Shown piece after piece: positions 34,718-44,031 of a stretch of 64,000 nt of DNA (positions are counted from its first letter, which is position 1; each line of letters opens with the position of its first letter). The notes under the pieces were generated by a model that had not been told where the DNA came from, did no database searches, and was given only the letters and a program-made list of their open reading frames with translations. Location: NCBI GenBank assembly GCA_029243245.1, contig JAQWSK010000004.1, forward strand, positions 124,001 to 188,000, given 5' to 3'. The DNA is from Flavobacteriaceae bacterium (lineage in GTDB: Bacteria; Bacteroidota; Bacteroidia; Flavobacteriales; Flavobacteriaceae). The translations under genes were made by a program, and so were the position numbers.

Positions 34718-36139
34718 ATGAATTCATCTGAAATTTATTCAACTTTATCCAGCACTTTCCCATTAAAACCAACTATTAAGCAAATGGACTGGTTTAGATC
34801 TATAGCTGAGTTTTTAGATTCTCCATTAAAAGAAAATGTATTTTTACTAAAAGGTTATGCTGGAACTGGAAAATCCACTTTAATTGGACACTTGGTCCAA
34901 CATCTTCACAAATTTAATTATAAAAGCGTATTAATCGCTCCAACGGGAAGAGCAGCTAAGGTTATTTCTAACTATTCTAATAGAAGCGCTTTCACCATTC
35001 ATAAACAAATATATTTTCCTAAAAGCGAAAAAGGAGAAGGGGTTAAATTTATATTAAAAGCAAATAAATTTAAAAATACTCTTTTTATAGTTGATGAAGC
35101 CTCAATGATTGGAGATGATAAGCAACAGTCAAAATTATTTGAGAATGGATCATTATTAAATGATTTAATTCAATATGTTTCTACTGGAAAGTCATGTTTT
35201 CTTATTTTAGTTGGTGATTCAGCACAGTTGCCTCCAATTAACCTAGAAATAAGCCCTGCTCTAAGTGAAAGGGAATTAGAAAATCAATATAATAAAAAAG
35301 TAACTGTTATTACTTTGACTGATGTTGTCAGACAATTATCAAACTCTGGAATTTTATTCAATGCAACTAGTTTAAGGGAATATATTTTTCAAGAAATTTA
35401 TGATAAATTTAAATTTGACTTAAATAGTTATAAAGATGTACAGAGAATCCATGACGGAGAAGAATTGCTTAGCACTCTTGACAACTCCTTAAAAGAGCAT
35501 GGAATTGATCAAGTGATTTTTATAGTTAGATCTAATAAGAGAGCCAATTTATATAATCAAAATATTAGAAAAAGAATTCTTTTTCTTGAATCATCACTAT
35601 CAGTTGGAGATCAATTGATGGTTGTAAAAAATAATTATTATTGGGTTAAACCAGAATCACAAGCTGGTTTTATAGCAAATGGGGATATAATTGTTGTAGA
35701 TAGAATTAATAAAATAAAAGAGTTGTATAATTTTAAATTTGCTGAAATTACAGCTAGATTAATAGATTATCCAGAAATGTCTCCTTTTGAGACAGTAATT
35801 TTAACTGACAATCTAACCTCAAACACACCTTCATTAACTTATGATGAAAGTCAATCTTTTTATAGGTCCGTACAAGAAGATTATAAACATGAAAAATCCT
35901 CATACAAAAAATTTTTAAAGGTTAAAAGCGATCCTTATTTTAATGCTTTACAAGTCAAATATTCGTATGCAATTACTTGTCATAAATCTCAGGGAGGTCA
36001 ATGGGATATAGTTTTTGTAGAATACCCCTATTTGCCGGATGGCCCCAATAAAGATTTTTTTAGATGGTTATATACTGCGATTACTAGAACTAAGAAAGAA
36101 TTGTATTTGGTTGGTTTTCCAAAAGAATTTTATAATTAA
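34718..36139 (+). CDS. RecD-like ATP-dependent DNA helicase
   Basis: A 473-residue superfamily 1 helicase of the RecD/AAA_30 type. Walker A GYAGTGKST is at about 45-53, the Walker B LFIVDEASMIGDD follows, motif III lies in LVGDSAQLPPI, and the C-terminal UvrD_C_2-like motif is YAITCHKSQGGQWD. It is shorter than RecD2 and lacks an N-terminal extension. Such stand-alone proteins are common in Bacteroidota; the DNA-repair role is inferred from the fold. It lies divergently from the unknown membrane protein, with a near-match promoter box (TAGTTTTC) 6 bases upstream of the ATG. Confidence 0.85.
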   Translation: MNSSEIYSTLSSTFPLKPTIKQMDWFRSIAEFLDSPLKENVFLLKGYAGTGKSTLIGHLVQHLHKFNYKSVLIAPTGRAAKVISNYSNRSAFTIHKQIYFPKSEKGEGVKFILKANKFKNTLFIVDEASMIGDDKQQSKLFENGSLLNDLIQYVSTGKSCFLILVGDSAQLPPINLEISPALSERELENQYNKKVTVITLTDVVRQLSNSGILFNATSLREYIFQEIYDKFKFDLNSYKDVQRIHDGEELLSTLDNSLKEHGIDQVIFIVRSNKRANLYNQNIRKRILFLESSLSVGDQLMVVKNNYYWVKPESQAGFIANGDIIVVDRINKIKELYNFKFAEITARLIDYPEMSPFETVILTDNLTSNTPSLTYDESQSFYRSVQEDYKHEKSSYKKFLKVKSDPYFNALQVKYSYAITCHKSQGGQWDIVFVEYPYLPDGPNKDFFRWLYTAITRTKKELYLVGFPKEFYN

Positions 36140-36186
36140 TAATGAATTATTAAATTTTGCATCTTTGCATTATAATAATAATATAA

Positions 36187-36924
36187 ATGAAAATTATTGC
36201 AGTTATTCCAGCTCGCTACGAAGCTAAAAGATTTTCAGGAAAACTTTTAATGAAATTGGGTAATAAAACTATAATAGAGCAGACTTATTTATCTGTATTA
36301 TCAACTGGTTTATTTGAAGATGTTTATGTTGTAACTGATGATGAGAGAATTTTTTCTGTTATTAATGATATTGGTGGAAAAGCTATAATGAGTGAAGGTG
36401 ATTTTGAGTGTGGGAGTGATAGGATTGCTTCAGCTATAATTAATATGGATATTGATATTGTTTTAAATATTCAGGGCGACGAACCTTTTATTAATAAGAC
36501 CTCGTTGTCAAACCTTCTAGATTCTTTAAAAACTGACACTAACAAAAAAATTTCATTAGCGTCTCTAATGACACCTATTATTGATTTAAAATTAATTGAG
36601 GACCCAAATACTGTTAAAGTAATAGTTGATAAAGAAAATTTTGCTATATATTTTTCTCGTCTTCCATTACCATTCAGAAGAGATGAGTTAGTTCCCGTAA
36701 GCTATTATAAACATATTGGTGTATATGCTTTTAGAAAAAGTGCTTTAATGGAATTTTATAAACAAAGTATGACTCCACTTGAAAAGTCAGAGAAGATTGA
36801 ATGTCTTAGATATATAGAAAATGGTAAAAAAATTAAAATGATTCCTACATCATTTAAGGGTTTGTCAATTGACACACATGCAGATTTGGAATATGCAAAA
36901 TTAATATGGGATAATAATGAATAA
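36187..36924 (+). CDS. kdsB: 3-deoxy-manno-octulosonate cytidylyltransferase
   Basis: Activates KDO with CTP to CMP-KDO for lipid A inner-core synthesis. The 245 residues begin IIAVIPARYEAKRFSGKLL (nucleotide-binding loop), with the Mg-binding NIQGDEPFI in the middle and YFSRLPLPFRRDE, YKHIGVYAFRKSAL and the C-terminal GLSIDTHADLEYAK that are standard for KdsB. Its presence shows a lipopolysaccharide outer membrane. A near-match promoter box CATCTTTG (36160-36167) would give a 16-base leader. It overlaps the acyltransferase gene by 8 bases. Confidence 0.95.
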   Translation: MKIIAVIPARYEAKRFSGKLLMKLGNKTIIEQTYLSVLSTGLFEDVYVVTDDERIFSVINDIGGKAIMSEGDFECGSDRIASAIINMDIDIVLNIQGDEPFINKTSLSNLLDSLKTDTNKKISLASLMTPIIDLKLIEDPNTVKVIVDKENFAIYFSRLPLPFRRDELVPVSYYKHIGVYAFRKSALMEFYKQSMTPLEKSEKIECLRYIENGKKIKMIPTSFKGLSIDTHADLEYAKLIWDNNE

Positions 36925-37468
36925 ATTTTATAAATGGATCTACTTTAGAGTTATAAAATGGGAATTAATTGGAGAGTTTCCTAAAATTGATAAAATGGTT
37001 TTACCTGTTGTTTCTCATACTCATTGGAATGATTTTTTATTGGGAATTTTAATACGTAATGTGGTTAGTGAGCAAATTAATTTTGTTGGTAAGAAGGAAA
37101 TTTTTGGACCATTAACGGGTTGGTTTTTTAAAATGATGGGTGGTACTTCAGTTGATAGAGGTAGTAATTCTAATACGGTCAATGCTATTGCTAATATTTT
37201 TAAACAAAAAAAAATTTTTAGATTAGCTTTAGCTCCTGAAGGAACTAGAAAAAAAGTAAAAGAATGGAAAACAGGTTTTTACCATATAGCCAAAATAGCA
37301 AAAGCTCCAATTTGTTTAGTTGCTTTTGATTATGGAAAAAAACAAATAGTTTTTCATCCACCATACTATCCTTCAGGTAATATTGAAAAAGACTTAGATT
37401 TTTTAAAAAAACAATTTAAAGGTGTTGTTGGAAGAATTCCAGATTATTCATGGGTATATGAGGATTAA
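36917..37468 (+). CDS. PlsC-like 1-acylglycerol-phosphate acyltransferase family protein
   Basis: A 183-residue lysophospholipid-acyltransferase-fold protein. The catalytic HX4D motif appears as HTHWND (about 34-39), and the phosphate-binding motif as APEGTR (about 112-117). It is shorter than PlsC (about 240) and lacks an N-terminal transmembrane helix, so it may act on another lipid acceptor or be a peripheral enzyme. Overlap with kdsB suggests a link to envelope lipid synthesis. It converges on yebC with only 2 bases between stops. Confidence 0.8.
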   Translation: MNKFYKWIYFRVIKWELIGEFPKIDKMVLPVVSHTHWNDFLLGILIRNVVSEQINFVGKKEIFGPLTGWFFKMMGGTSVDRGSNSNTVNAIANIFKQKKIFRLALAPEGTRKKVKEWKTGFYHIAKIAKAPICLVAFDYGKKQIVFHPPYYPSGNIEKDLDFLKKQFKGVVGRIPDYSWVYED

Positions 37469-37470
37469 AC

Positions 37471-38184
37471 TTATGATATATCCATAGAATGATATACATT
37501 TTGCACATCACCATCCTCTTCAATTTTTTCAATTAGACTTTCTACTTCTTCTTGTTGTTCTGAATTTATTTTTTTTGTAATCATTGGAATTCTTTCAAAA
37601 CCTGAAGATAAAATTTCAATATTTCGATTTTCTAATTCTTTTTGAATTATTCCAAAATTCTCAAATGACCCATATAATAAGAGTCCATCTTTAGCAATAA
37701 AAACTTCTTCAACACCATAGTCTATAAATTCAAGCTCTAACTGATCTTGGTCAAAACTGTTTTTATCTAATCTAAAGTTACAAGTTCGCTCAAACATAAA
37801 CTCAACTGACCCAGACACTCCAAGATTTCCATTGGCTTTATTAAAATAACTTCTAATATTAGCTACAGTTCGATTATTATTATCACTAGCTGTTTCCACC
37901 AGTATGGCTACTCCATGAGGTGCATAACCCTCAAAAAGAATTTCTTTAAAATTTTCTGAGCTTTTGTCTGAAGCTTTTTTTATAGCTCTTTCAATATTAT
38001 CTTTTGGCATATTAGCTGATTTTGCATTTTGCATTATAGCTCTTAGTCTTGAGTTGTTGAATGGATCAGGACCTCCATCTTTAACAGCCATGACTATATC
38101 TTTACCAATACGTGTAAAGGTTTTAGCCATTGCTGACCAACGCTTCATTTTTCTTGCCTTTCTAAATTCAAAAGCTCGGCCCAT
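37471..38184 (-). CDS. YebC/PmpR family protein
   Basis: A 237-residue protein of the YebC family. The N-terminal three-helix segment (MGRAFEFRKARKMKRWSAMA, then AVKDGGPDPFNNSRLR) and the NMPKDNIERAIKKA motif are highly conserved; two alpha-beta domains follow. Members have been described as transcriptional regulators, and YebC-type proteins have been linked to translation through difficult proline stretches. I do not choose between these. It stands alone upstream of the RmlD-like gene, both on the minus strand. Confidence 0.93.
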   Translation of the reverse strand: MGRAFEFRKARKMKRWSAMAKTFTRIGKDIVMAVKDGGPDPFNNSRLRAIMQNAKSANMPKDNIERAIKKASDKSSENFKEILFEGYAPHGVAILVETASDNNNRTVANIRSYFNKANGNLGVSGSVEFMFERTCNFRLDKNSFDQDQLELEFIDYGVEEVFIAKDGLLLYGSFENFGIIQKELENRNIEILSSGFERIPMITKKINSEQQEEVESLIEKIEEDGDVQNVYHSMDIS

Positions 38185-38225
38185 TATAGATTATATTATA
38201 ACATAAATATAATAAAATAAGGTAT

Positions 38226-39047
38226 TTAAATTCTTTTATGAATTAATTCTAAATCATTTAACCCTTGTTCTGTAGAATATGATAAATGAGAGGGTAATTT
38301 GTTTGTATTGTTTAGTAAAGCTAAATATAAAATCTCATTAGAAGAATAAACTTTTTTATATATAGGTTTTATAAAATATCTAGATTCAACAATTTTTTCA
38401 ATTAACTCGGAATGAGATATTAATTCATTTGTTCCAAGATGAAAAATTCCACTTAAATTATGGTTGATTATGTAGTGAATTTGCTGTGTTAGCCTCCAAA
38501 GAATACTAAAGTTAATTATAGCGTTTGGAAATACTTCAATTGGTATTCTTTTTTGAATACTAAGATCAATTTCTTTTATCCTTGGAGATTTAGAACCAAA
38601 AATTATTGCTGATCTAACTATTACATATTTTGTATAAGACAGTTTTAAGGCACAGTTTTCTAATTTAATCTGCAATTTACCATATTTACTTTCTGACAAT
38701 GTTTTATCATATTCGTATGATGGATAATTATGAAATGCATCAAAAACATTTGATCCAGACATCAACATTAATCTACAATTGTGCTTAAAACAATAATTAA
38801 CTATAGTTTGTTGAGCTTTAATTAGTTCTTCATCCTCCCCCTTTAATGCATTGATAATTAATTTAGGACTAGTTTTTTTTAAAACAGATTTTAATGAATC
38901 AACATGTGAATTGAAATAAAAATAGTTATTGTTTACACAAGACTTATTGTTGTAAAAAGTAGCATAAGTATTATAATAAGGGGCAAGTTCTTTATATAAT
39001 GCACTCCCTATAGTTCCACTTCCTCCTAGTATTAGGATATTTTTCAC
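38226..39047 (-). CDS. RmlD-like sugar-nucleotide-binding / SDR family protein
   Basis: A 273-residue short-chain dehydrogenase-fold protein. The NAD(P)-binding GGSGTIGSAL is at about 8-17 and a YxxxK motif is in SYEYDK (about 112-117); FHLGTNELISHSELIEKI resembles the C-terminal part of dTDP-4-dehydrorhamnose reductases. It is not in a sugar-nucleotide operon: its neighbour 6 bases upstream is gcvT. The substrate is unknown, with a reductase or epimerase on an activated sugar the likeliest. Confidence 0.7.
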   Translation of the reverse strand: MKNILILGGSGTIGSALYKELAPYYNTYATFYNNKSCVNNNYFYFNSHVDSLKSVLKKTSPKLIINALKGEDEELIKAQQTIVNYCFKHNCRLMLMSGSNVFDAFHNYPSYEYDKTLSESKYGKLQIKLENCALKLSYTKYVIVRSAIIFGSKSPRIKEIDLSIQKRIPIEVFPNAIINFSILWRLTQQIHYIINHNLSGIFHLGTNELISHSELIEKIVESRYFIKPIYKKVYSSNEILYLALLNNTNKLPSHLSYSTEQGLNDLELIHKRI

Positions 39048-39053
39048 AAATCA

Positions 39054-40136
39054 TTATTTTACAAAAGGTAATTTAACTATCGAAGCTTTTATTTTTCTCT
39101 CTCTTATTTCAACATATACTTGAGTGCCAATAATTGAATATTTAGAATTAATGTATCCCAGCCCTATTCCAATCTCAAGAGATGGAGAGTGTGTCCCTGA
39201 ACTTATAAAACCAATTTCAATATTGAGATCACTAAATATCTTATATTCAGATCTAGGAATTCCTCTTTCTAATATCTTGATTCCAACTAGCCTTTTCTCT
39301 GTTCCATTTATTTTTTCGTTTTTAAACTGTTTATTATTTATACAACCAGATGATGGCCTTGTAATCCATCCAAGACCTGCCATTATGGGAGAAGTGTCAT
39401 CATTTATTTCATTTCCATACAAGCAATATCCCATTTCTATTCTAAGTGTATCTCTGGCGGCTAATCCTACTGGAATAATATTACAAGACTCTCCTGCATT
39501 AAAAACAGATTCCCATATTTTAAGAACATCATCATTTTTACAATAAATTTCAATACCTCCTGAACCGGTATATCCAGTGGTGGCAATTAAAACATTTGCT
39601 TTGCCTGCAAAACTTGTTGTTATATGACTATAATTAGGTAATGTATTTAAATTAGCTGCTGATAAATTTTGAGCTACTTCAATAGCTCGAGGACCTTGGA
39701 TTGCTAGCAAAGATATTTGGTCAGAAACATTATTGATTTTAGCATTGAAATGTTTATTCCATTCACTTATCCATTTCCAATCCTTTTGAATATTAGATGC
39801 ATTTACAACTAAAAAATATTTAAATTCTTCAATTCTATAAACAATTAGGTCGTCAATAATACCTCCAGTTTCGTTTGGGAAACAATTATACTGAGCTTTC
39901 CCAATTTTTATATTTGCAATATCATTACTACAGACCTTTTGTAATAATGCTAAAGCATTAGAACCTTTAACTATAAATTCTCCCATGTGAGAGACATCAA
40001 AGATTCCAACACTATTTCTGACTGCTAGATGTTCTTTTTTAACACCTGAATATTGGATTGGCATTTCATATCCTCCAAATGGTGCCATTTTTGCTCCTAA
40101 AGCTTTATGAATGCTATTTAAAATTGTTTTTTGCAT
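39054..40136 (-). CDS. gcvT: Glycine cleavage system T protein (aminomethyltransferase)
   Basis: Transfers the methylene group from the lipoyl H protein to tetrahydrofolate, releasing ammonia. The 360 residues begin with the family-typical FGGYEMPIQYSGVKKEHLAVR and GIFDVSHMGEF, with the folate-contacting aspartate in GGIIDDLIVYR (about 90-100), then GYTGSGGIEIYC and AARDTLRIEMGYCLYGNEI, ending FISSGTHSPSLEIGIGLGYI. The other glycine cleavage genes (gcvH, gcvP) are not in the window. It probably heads a two-gene unit with the RmlD-like gene. Confidence 0.95.
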   Translation of the reverse strand: MQKTILNSIHKALGAKMAPFGGYEMPIQYSGVKKEHLAVRNSVGIFDVSHMGEFIVKGSNALALLQKVCSNDIANIKIGKAQYNCFPNETGGIIDDLIVYRIEEFKYFLVVNASNIQKDWKWISEWNKHFNAKINNVSDQISLLAIQGPRAIEVAQNLSAANLNTLPNYSHITTSFAGKANVLIATTGYTGSGGIEIYCKNDDVLKIWESVFNAGESCNIIPVGLAARDTLRIEMGYCLYGNEINDDTSPIMAGLGWITRPSSGCINNKQFKNEKINGTEKRLVGIKILERGIPRSEYKIFSDLNIEIGFISSGTHSPSLEIGIGLGYINSKYSIIGTQVYVEIRERKIKASIVKLPFVK

Positions 40137-40194
40137 TTTAAAAACATTATTTTTAATAATTATTTAGTATCCAAAATTAAATTCATTTTCACAT

Positions 40195-41814
40195 ATGATC
40201 ACTAAAATATTTTATAAAGTTTTAATTATTTATTCATTGATTTTTCATTTGGATTTAATTGCACAAGATAAATACGGTATTTCGAATGAGTTTCATTTAA
40301 AAAATAGAAATAATTTAAGAGATCAGATGCCAGAAAATAGTGTTTCTGTGTTGTTTTCAAATCCAGTTAGAAACAGATCAAATGATGTGTATTATTCTTA
40401 TCACCCTGATCCTAATTATTATTATCTTACTGGATGGAGAGAACCCCACTCTGTTTTAATGATATTTAAAAATTCTCTTAAAGATAGCTTAGGCAGTTAT
40501 GATGAGATTTTATTTGTAAGGGAAAGAAACCCTTATGATGAACAGTGGAATGGAAAAAGGAAGGGTTTAGAAGGGGCAAAAAAATTAGGCTTTGATCGAG
40601 TCATAAGCAAAAAAAGTTTTTCACAAATGAATTTTAATTTCGAAACCTTTGATAAAGTCCTATTAAATCCATTTCAAACTGATGTAAAAGATATAATTTC
40701 AGATGAGAGCGATCTTTTTGATCTTCAAAACCAACTAAAAGGTAAAATAAATTATCCTGATGGATATGACCCTGAAATTTTTAAATGGTATAATCGAATT
40801 GAATCCGTTAATAATAAAGATGCTGAAAAATTAAAAAATCAACTTCGTTTTTATACAAAAAGAAATAAACATATTTTAAATGATAAAATAATTCAAAAAT
40901 TTATTTCAATGGACACTGAGGAATTTATGAAAGAGACAATTCGTAAATCATCATATTTTATTCCAGACTTTAATTTTAATTTTGATTTATTAACGAAGTA
41001 TTTAACTAATCAAAGAGAAATTAAATCTACTGAAGAGATTGATTTAATTAGAAAGGCAGTAAAAATTTCAGCAGTTGGTCAATCAGAAGTAATGAAAGCT
41101 GTTAAATCTGGAATGAGTGAAAGAGAAATTCAAGGATTGCATCAATATATTTACAAACGTTATGGGGCAGCTCATGAAGGTTATCCCTCTATTGTAGGTG
41201 CAGGTGAGAATTCATGCATTTTACACTACATAACTAATGATAAAACCAATGTTAAAAACCAACTGATTTTGATGGATCTTGGAGCAGAATATCAGGGGTA
41301 TACTGCAGATGTTACTAGAACAATTCCGATAAATGGTAGATTTACACCTGAACAAAGACAGATATATGAAATTGTTTATAAGGCTCAAGAAGCAGGAATT
41401 GAAATGGCAAAAAAAGGTAATTCATTTTCTCAGATTTATGAAGCTACAAAAAAAGTTGCACTTGAGGGATTAATGGAATTAGGAATCCTAAAAGATCCCA
41501 AAAACCTAAGAACTTATTATCCTCATGGAGTAGCTCATCATATAGGACTAGATGTCCATGACCCTGGGAATTATGGACCTATCTCTGAAAATATGATTAT
41601 TACTGTTGAACCTGGCATATATATCCCTGAAGGCAGTGATTGTGATTCTAAATGGTGGTCAATAGGAGTTAGAATTGAGGATGATATATTAATTACAAAT
41701 AGTGGAAATGAAAACTTATCCAAATTTGCTCCAAGAAAATGGAAATTAATTGAAAAAACAATGAGTTTAAAAAGCCCATTAGATAAGTTTAATTTACCTG
41801 ATATTGTAAACTAA
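40195..41814 (+). CDS. Exported aminopeptidase P (Xaa-Pro aminopeptidase)
   Basis: M24B metallopeptidase that removes an N-terminal residue before proline. A signal peptide (about 1-23, ending LIAQ-D) indicates export. The metal ligands appear in MDLGAEYQGYTADVTRTIP (two aspartates), HGVAHHIGLDVHD (histidine), EPGIYIPE and RIEDDILIT (glutamates). The 539 residues are longer than E. coli PepP; the extra ~100 residues fall in the middle of the N-terminal domain. With the M14 and M20 enzymes it gives three exported peptidases in this window. Its stop overlaps that of thrC by 4 bases, convergently. Confidence 0.9.
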   Translation: MITKIFYKVLIIYSLIFHLDLIAQDKYGISNEFHLKNRNNLRDQMPENSVSVLFSNPVRNRSNDVYYSYHPDPNYYYLTGWREPHSVLMIFKNSLKDSLGSYDEILFVRERNPYDEQWNGKRKGLEGAKKLGFDRVISKKSFSQMNFNFETFDKVLLNPFQTDVKDIISDESDLFDLQNQLKGKINYPDGYDPEIFKWYNRIESVNNKDAEKLKNQLRFYTKRNKHILNDKIIQKFISMDTEEFMKETIRKSSYFIPDFNFNFDLLTKYLTNQREIKSTEEIDLIRKAVKISAVGQSEVMKAVKSGMSEREIQGLHQYIYKRYGAAHEGYPSIVGAGENSCILHYITNDKTNVKNQLILMDLGAEYQGYTADVTRTIPINGRFTPEQRQIYEIVYKAQEAGIEMAKKGNSFSQIYEATKKVALEGLMELGILKDPKNLRTYYPHGVAHHIGLDVHDPGNYGPISENMIITVEPGIYIPEGSDCDSKWWSIGVRIEDDILITNSGNENLSKFAPRKWKLIEKTMSLKSPLDKFNLPDIVN

Positions 41815-43106
41815 TCTTTTAACAAATAGTCTTTGAGTTGTCTATAGTCTGAAATTTTTAATGAATATTTATCACCTTTAAGAGTCTTAATTAGTTTCTT
41901 AGGAATATCCAATTTTTGATTGATGCATTTCTCAACAACATTTGAAAACTTACATGGGTGAGCTGTTTCCATGAATATGCCAATCTGATTAGGATTCGTT
42001 ATAGAATATTCTTTTAATCCTAAATAACCTATAGCTCCGTGAGGGTCAAGTATATAATTAGATTTGTTATAAACATTTTTAATACATTTTTTTGTTTCAT
42101 TGTCATTAAAACTATAACCGCTAATATTTTTTTTAAGCTTAGCAATGTCATTATTAAAAACTTTTTGAACTCGAATAAAATTACTAGGATTTCCAACATC
42201 CATTGCATTAGAAATTGTTTTAATAGTATCATTCGGCATATAAATACCAGAATCCAAATATCTAGGCACAACATTATTAAGGTTTGTACATGCTAAAAAA
42301 TGATTAATAGGTAATCCTAATTTTTGTGTAATCAAGCCTGCATAAAGATTCCCAAAATTACCACTAGGAACTGAGAAGTTTATGGGAAGATTAAATTTGC
42401 TAGCTTTTATATATCCGGCAAAATAATAAAACATTTGAGGAAGCCACCTCGCAATATTTATTGAATTGGCAGATGTAAGTTTTCGTTTTTCATTTATTTG
42501 CATATCCAAAAAAGCTCTTTTAACCATGTCTTGACAATCATCAAAAACTCCTTCGACTTCAAGCGGAATAATATTTTTTCCAAGTGTAGTCATCTGTTTT
42601 TCTTGAATAACACTTACTTTTCCCTTAGGATATAATATAATAACTTCAACACCTGAAACATTATAAAACCCATCAGCAACAGCTCCTCCAGTATCTCCGG
42701 ATGTAGCAACTAGAACAGTAATTTTTTCATTAGAATTTTTATTAAAATATTCTAGACATCGGGCCATAAATCTCGCACCCACATCTTTAAATGCTAGAGT
42801 TGGTCCATGAAACAGTTCCAGAGAAAAAATATTTTCTTCAATTTGAATCAAAGGAAAATCAAAATTAAGTGTTTCCTCAATTATTGTTTTGAGTTTTTTT
42901 TCTGGAATGGCATTACCTATAAACTGTTTTATAGCTTTAAACGCTATATTGTGTAGGCTTAATTTATTTAAATTTCGTATAAGTTTTTTTGAAAATGGTT
43001 TTATTTTCTCGGGATAGTATAATCCATTGTCTTGGGCAATACCTTTAATTACTGCTTCTTTAAATGATTCTGATTTAGATAGATAATTTAGGCTTTTATA
43101 TAACAT
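41811..43106 (-). CDS. thrC: Threonine synthase
   Basis: PLP enzyme that converts O-phosphohomoserine to threonine. The 431 residues begin with the family's YKSLNYLSKSESFKEAVIKG; the PLP lysine lies in FHGPTLAFKDVGARF (about 107-121) and VATSGDTGGAVADGF contacts the phosphate. FSVPSGNFGNLYAG binds the cofactor phosphate. It is the last gene of the thrABC operon and its ATG overlaps the thrB stop by one base. Confidence 0.96.
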   Translation of the reverse strand: MLYKSLNYLSKSESFKEAVIKGIAQDNGLYYPEKIKPFSKKLIRNLNKLSLHNIAFKAIKQFIGNAIPEKKLKTIIEETLNFDFPLIQIEENIFSLELFHGPTLAFKDVGARFMARCLEYFNKNSNEKITVLVATSGDTGGAVADGFYNVSGVEVIILYPKGKVSVIQEKQMTTLGKNIIPLEVEGVFDDCQDMVKRAFLDMQINEKRKLTSANSINIARWLPQMFYYFAGYIKASKFNLPINFSVPSGNFGNLYAGLITQKLGLPINHFLACTNLNNVVPRYLDSGIYMPNDTIKTISNAMDVGNPSNFIRVQKVFNNDIAKLKKNISGYSFNDNETKKCIKNVYNKSNYILDPHGAIGYLGLKEYSITNPNQIGIFMETAHPCKFSNVVEKCINQKLDIPKKLIKTLKGDKYSLKISDYRQLKDYLLKD

Positions 43107-44029
43107 TATATTATTTTTTTAACTCCATTTGAATTTATTTTAGATATATATATATCATAATCAATCCCTAACTTTGATATTATACTTTTAAAACCTGAAG
43201 CGATCTCTTTGGCTTTTATTTTTCCTCTTGATAATGCAAAAACTGACGGGCCAGAACCAGATATTCCACATCCTAAAGCTCCTGCTTCTAATGCTGAGCT
43301 TTTTAATGATATATACTCAGGTATTAATAAAGATCTTTCTTTTTCAATTATTTCATCATTTAAACTTCTAGAAATTAAACCATAATCTTCGGAATATAAA
43401 CCACTTACTAATCCAGCAATGTTTGCTGTTTGTTTAATAACGCTTTTTAAAGGAACTTGTTTTTTTAAAATTGCTCTTGCATCTGAAGTTTTTAGTTCAA
43501 TTTTAGGATGAATAATTGTAACAATAAGTTCCGATGGTGTAGGTAGTTTTATAATATCTAGAGTGTTTAGATCCCTAACTAATGTAAATCCTCCAAGCAT
43601 TGCTGGAGCAATATTATCAGCATGAGCCTCTCCACTTGCTATTTGTTCTCCATCCAATGCAAAAGGAATAAGGTCAATCTTTTCAAGTTTTCTTTCTAAT
43701 AATTCGTTAATTCCATAAACTGCTCCTACTGCACTAGCAGCACTACTTCCTATTCCGCTGCCAGCACTAATTTTTTTATATATTTCTATTTCGATACCAA
43801 CCTCAGCCGGAAATGAATTGAGGTATGACTTTGCAGCAACTCCAGCCACATTTTTTTCTATTGAGAATGGTAAGTCTTCTCCTTCAATCTTGGTAATTCT
43901 TAAACCAGGCACTTCGGATTTTTTAATAATCATCTCATCACCTACAGTTTCTAAACAAAGTCCAAGCACATCAAAACCACATAAGACATTAGCAACACTT
44001 GAAGGAGAAAATATTTTGATTGAATCCAC
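43106..44029 (-). CDS. thrB: Homoserine kinase
   Basis: GHMP kinase that phosphorylates homoserine with ATP. The N-terminal IFSPSSVANVLCGFDVLGLCLE and the ATP-binding loop KISAGSGIGSSAASAVGA (about 86-103) are diagnostic, as is the C-terminal GCGISGSGPSVFAL. 307 residues. It is positioned 2 bases after thrA ends and overlaps thrC by one base, so the three enzymes from aspartate to threonine are made together. Confidence 0.96.
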   Translation of the reverse strand: MDSIKIFSPSSVANVLCGFDVLGLCLETVGDEMIIKKSEVPGLRITKIEGEDLPFSIEKNVAGVAAKSYLNSFPAEVGIEIEIYKKISAGSGIGSSAASAVGAVYGINELLERKLEKIDLIPFALDGEQIASGEAHADNIAPAMLGGFTLVRDLNTLDIIKLPTPSELIVTIIHPKIELKTSDARAILKKQVPLKSVIKQTANIAGLVSGLYSEDYGLISRSLNDEIIEKERSLLIPEYISLKSSALEAGALGCGISGSGPSVFALSRGKIKAKEIASGFKSIISKLGIDYDIYISKINSNGVKKII

Positions 44030-44031
44030 AA

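Noticed and set aside
36039-36227. 62-residue frame overlapping the RecD-like helicase and kdsB
   Set aside because: Lies in a shifted frame across the helicase C-terminus and the kdsB promoter; no homology and no start signal.
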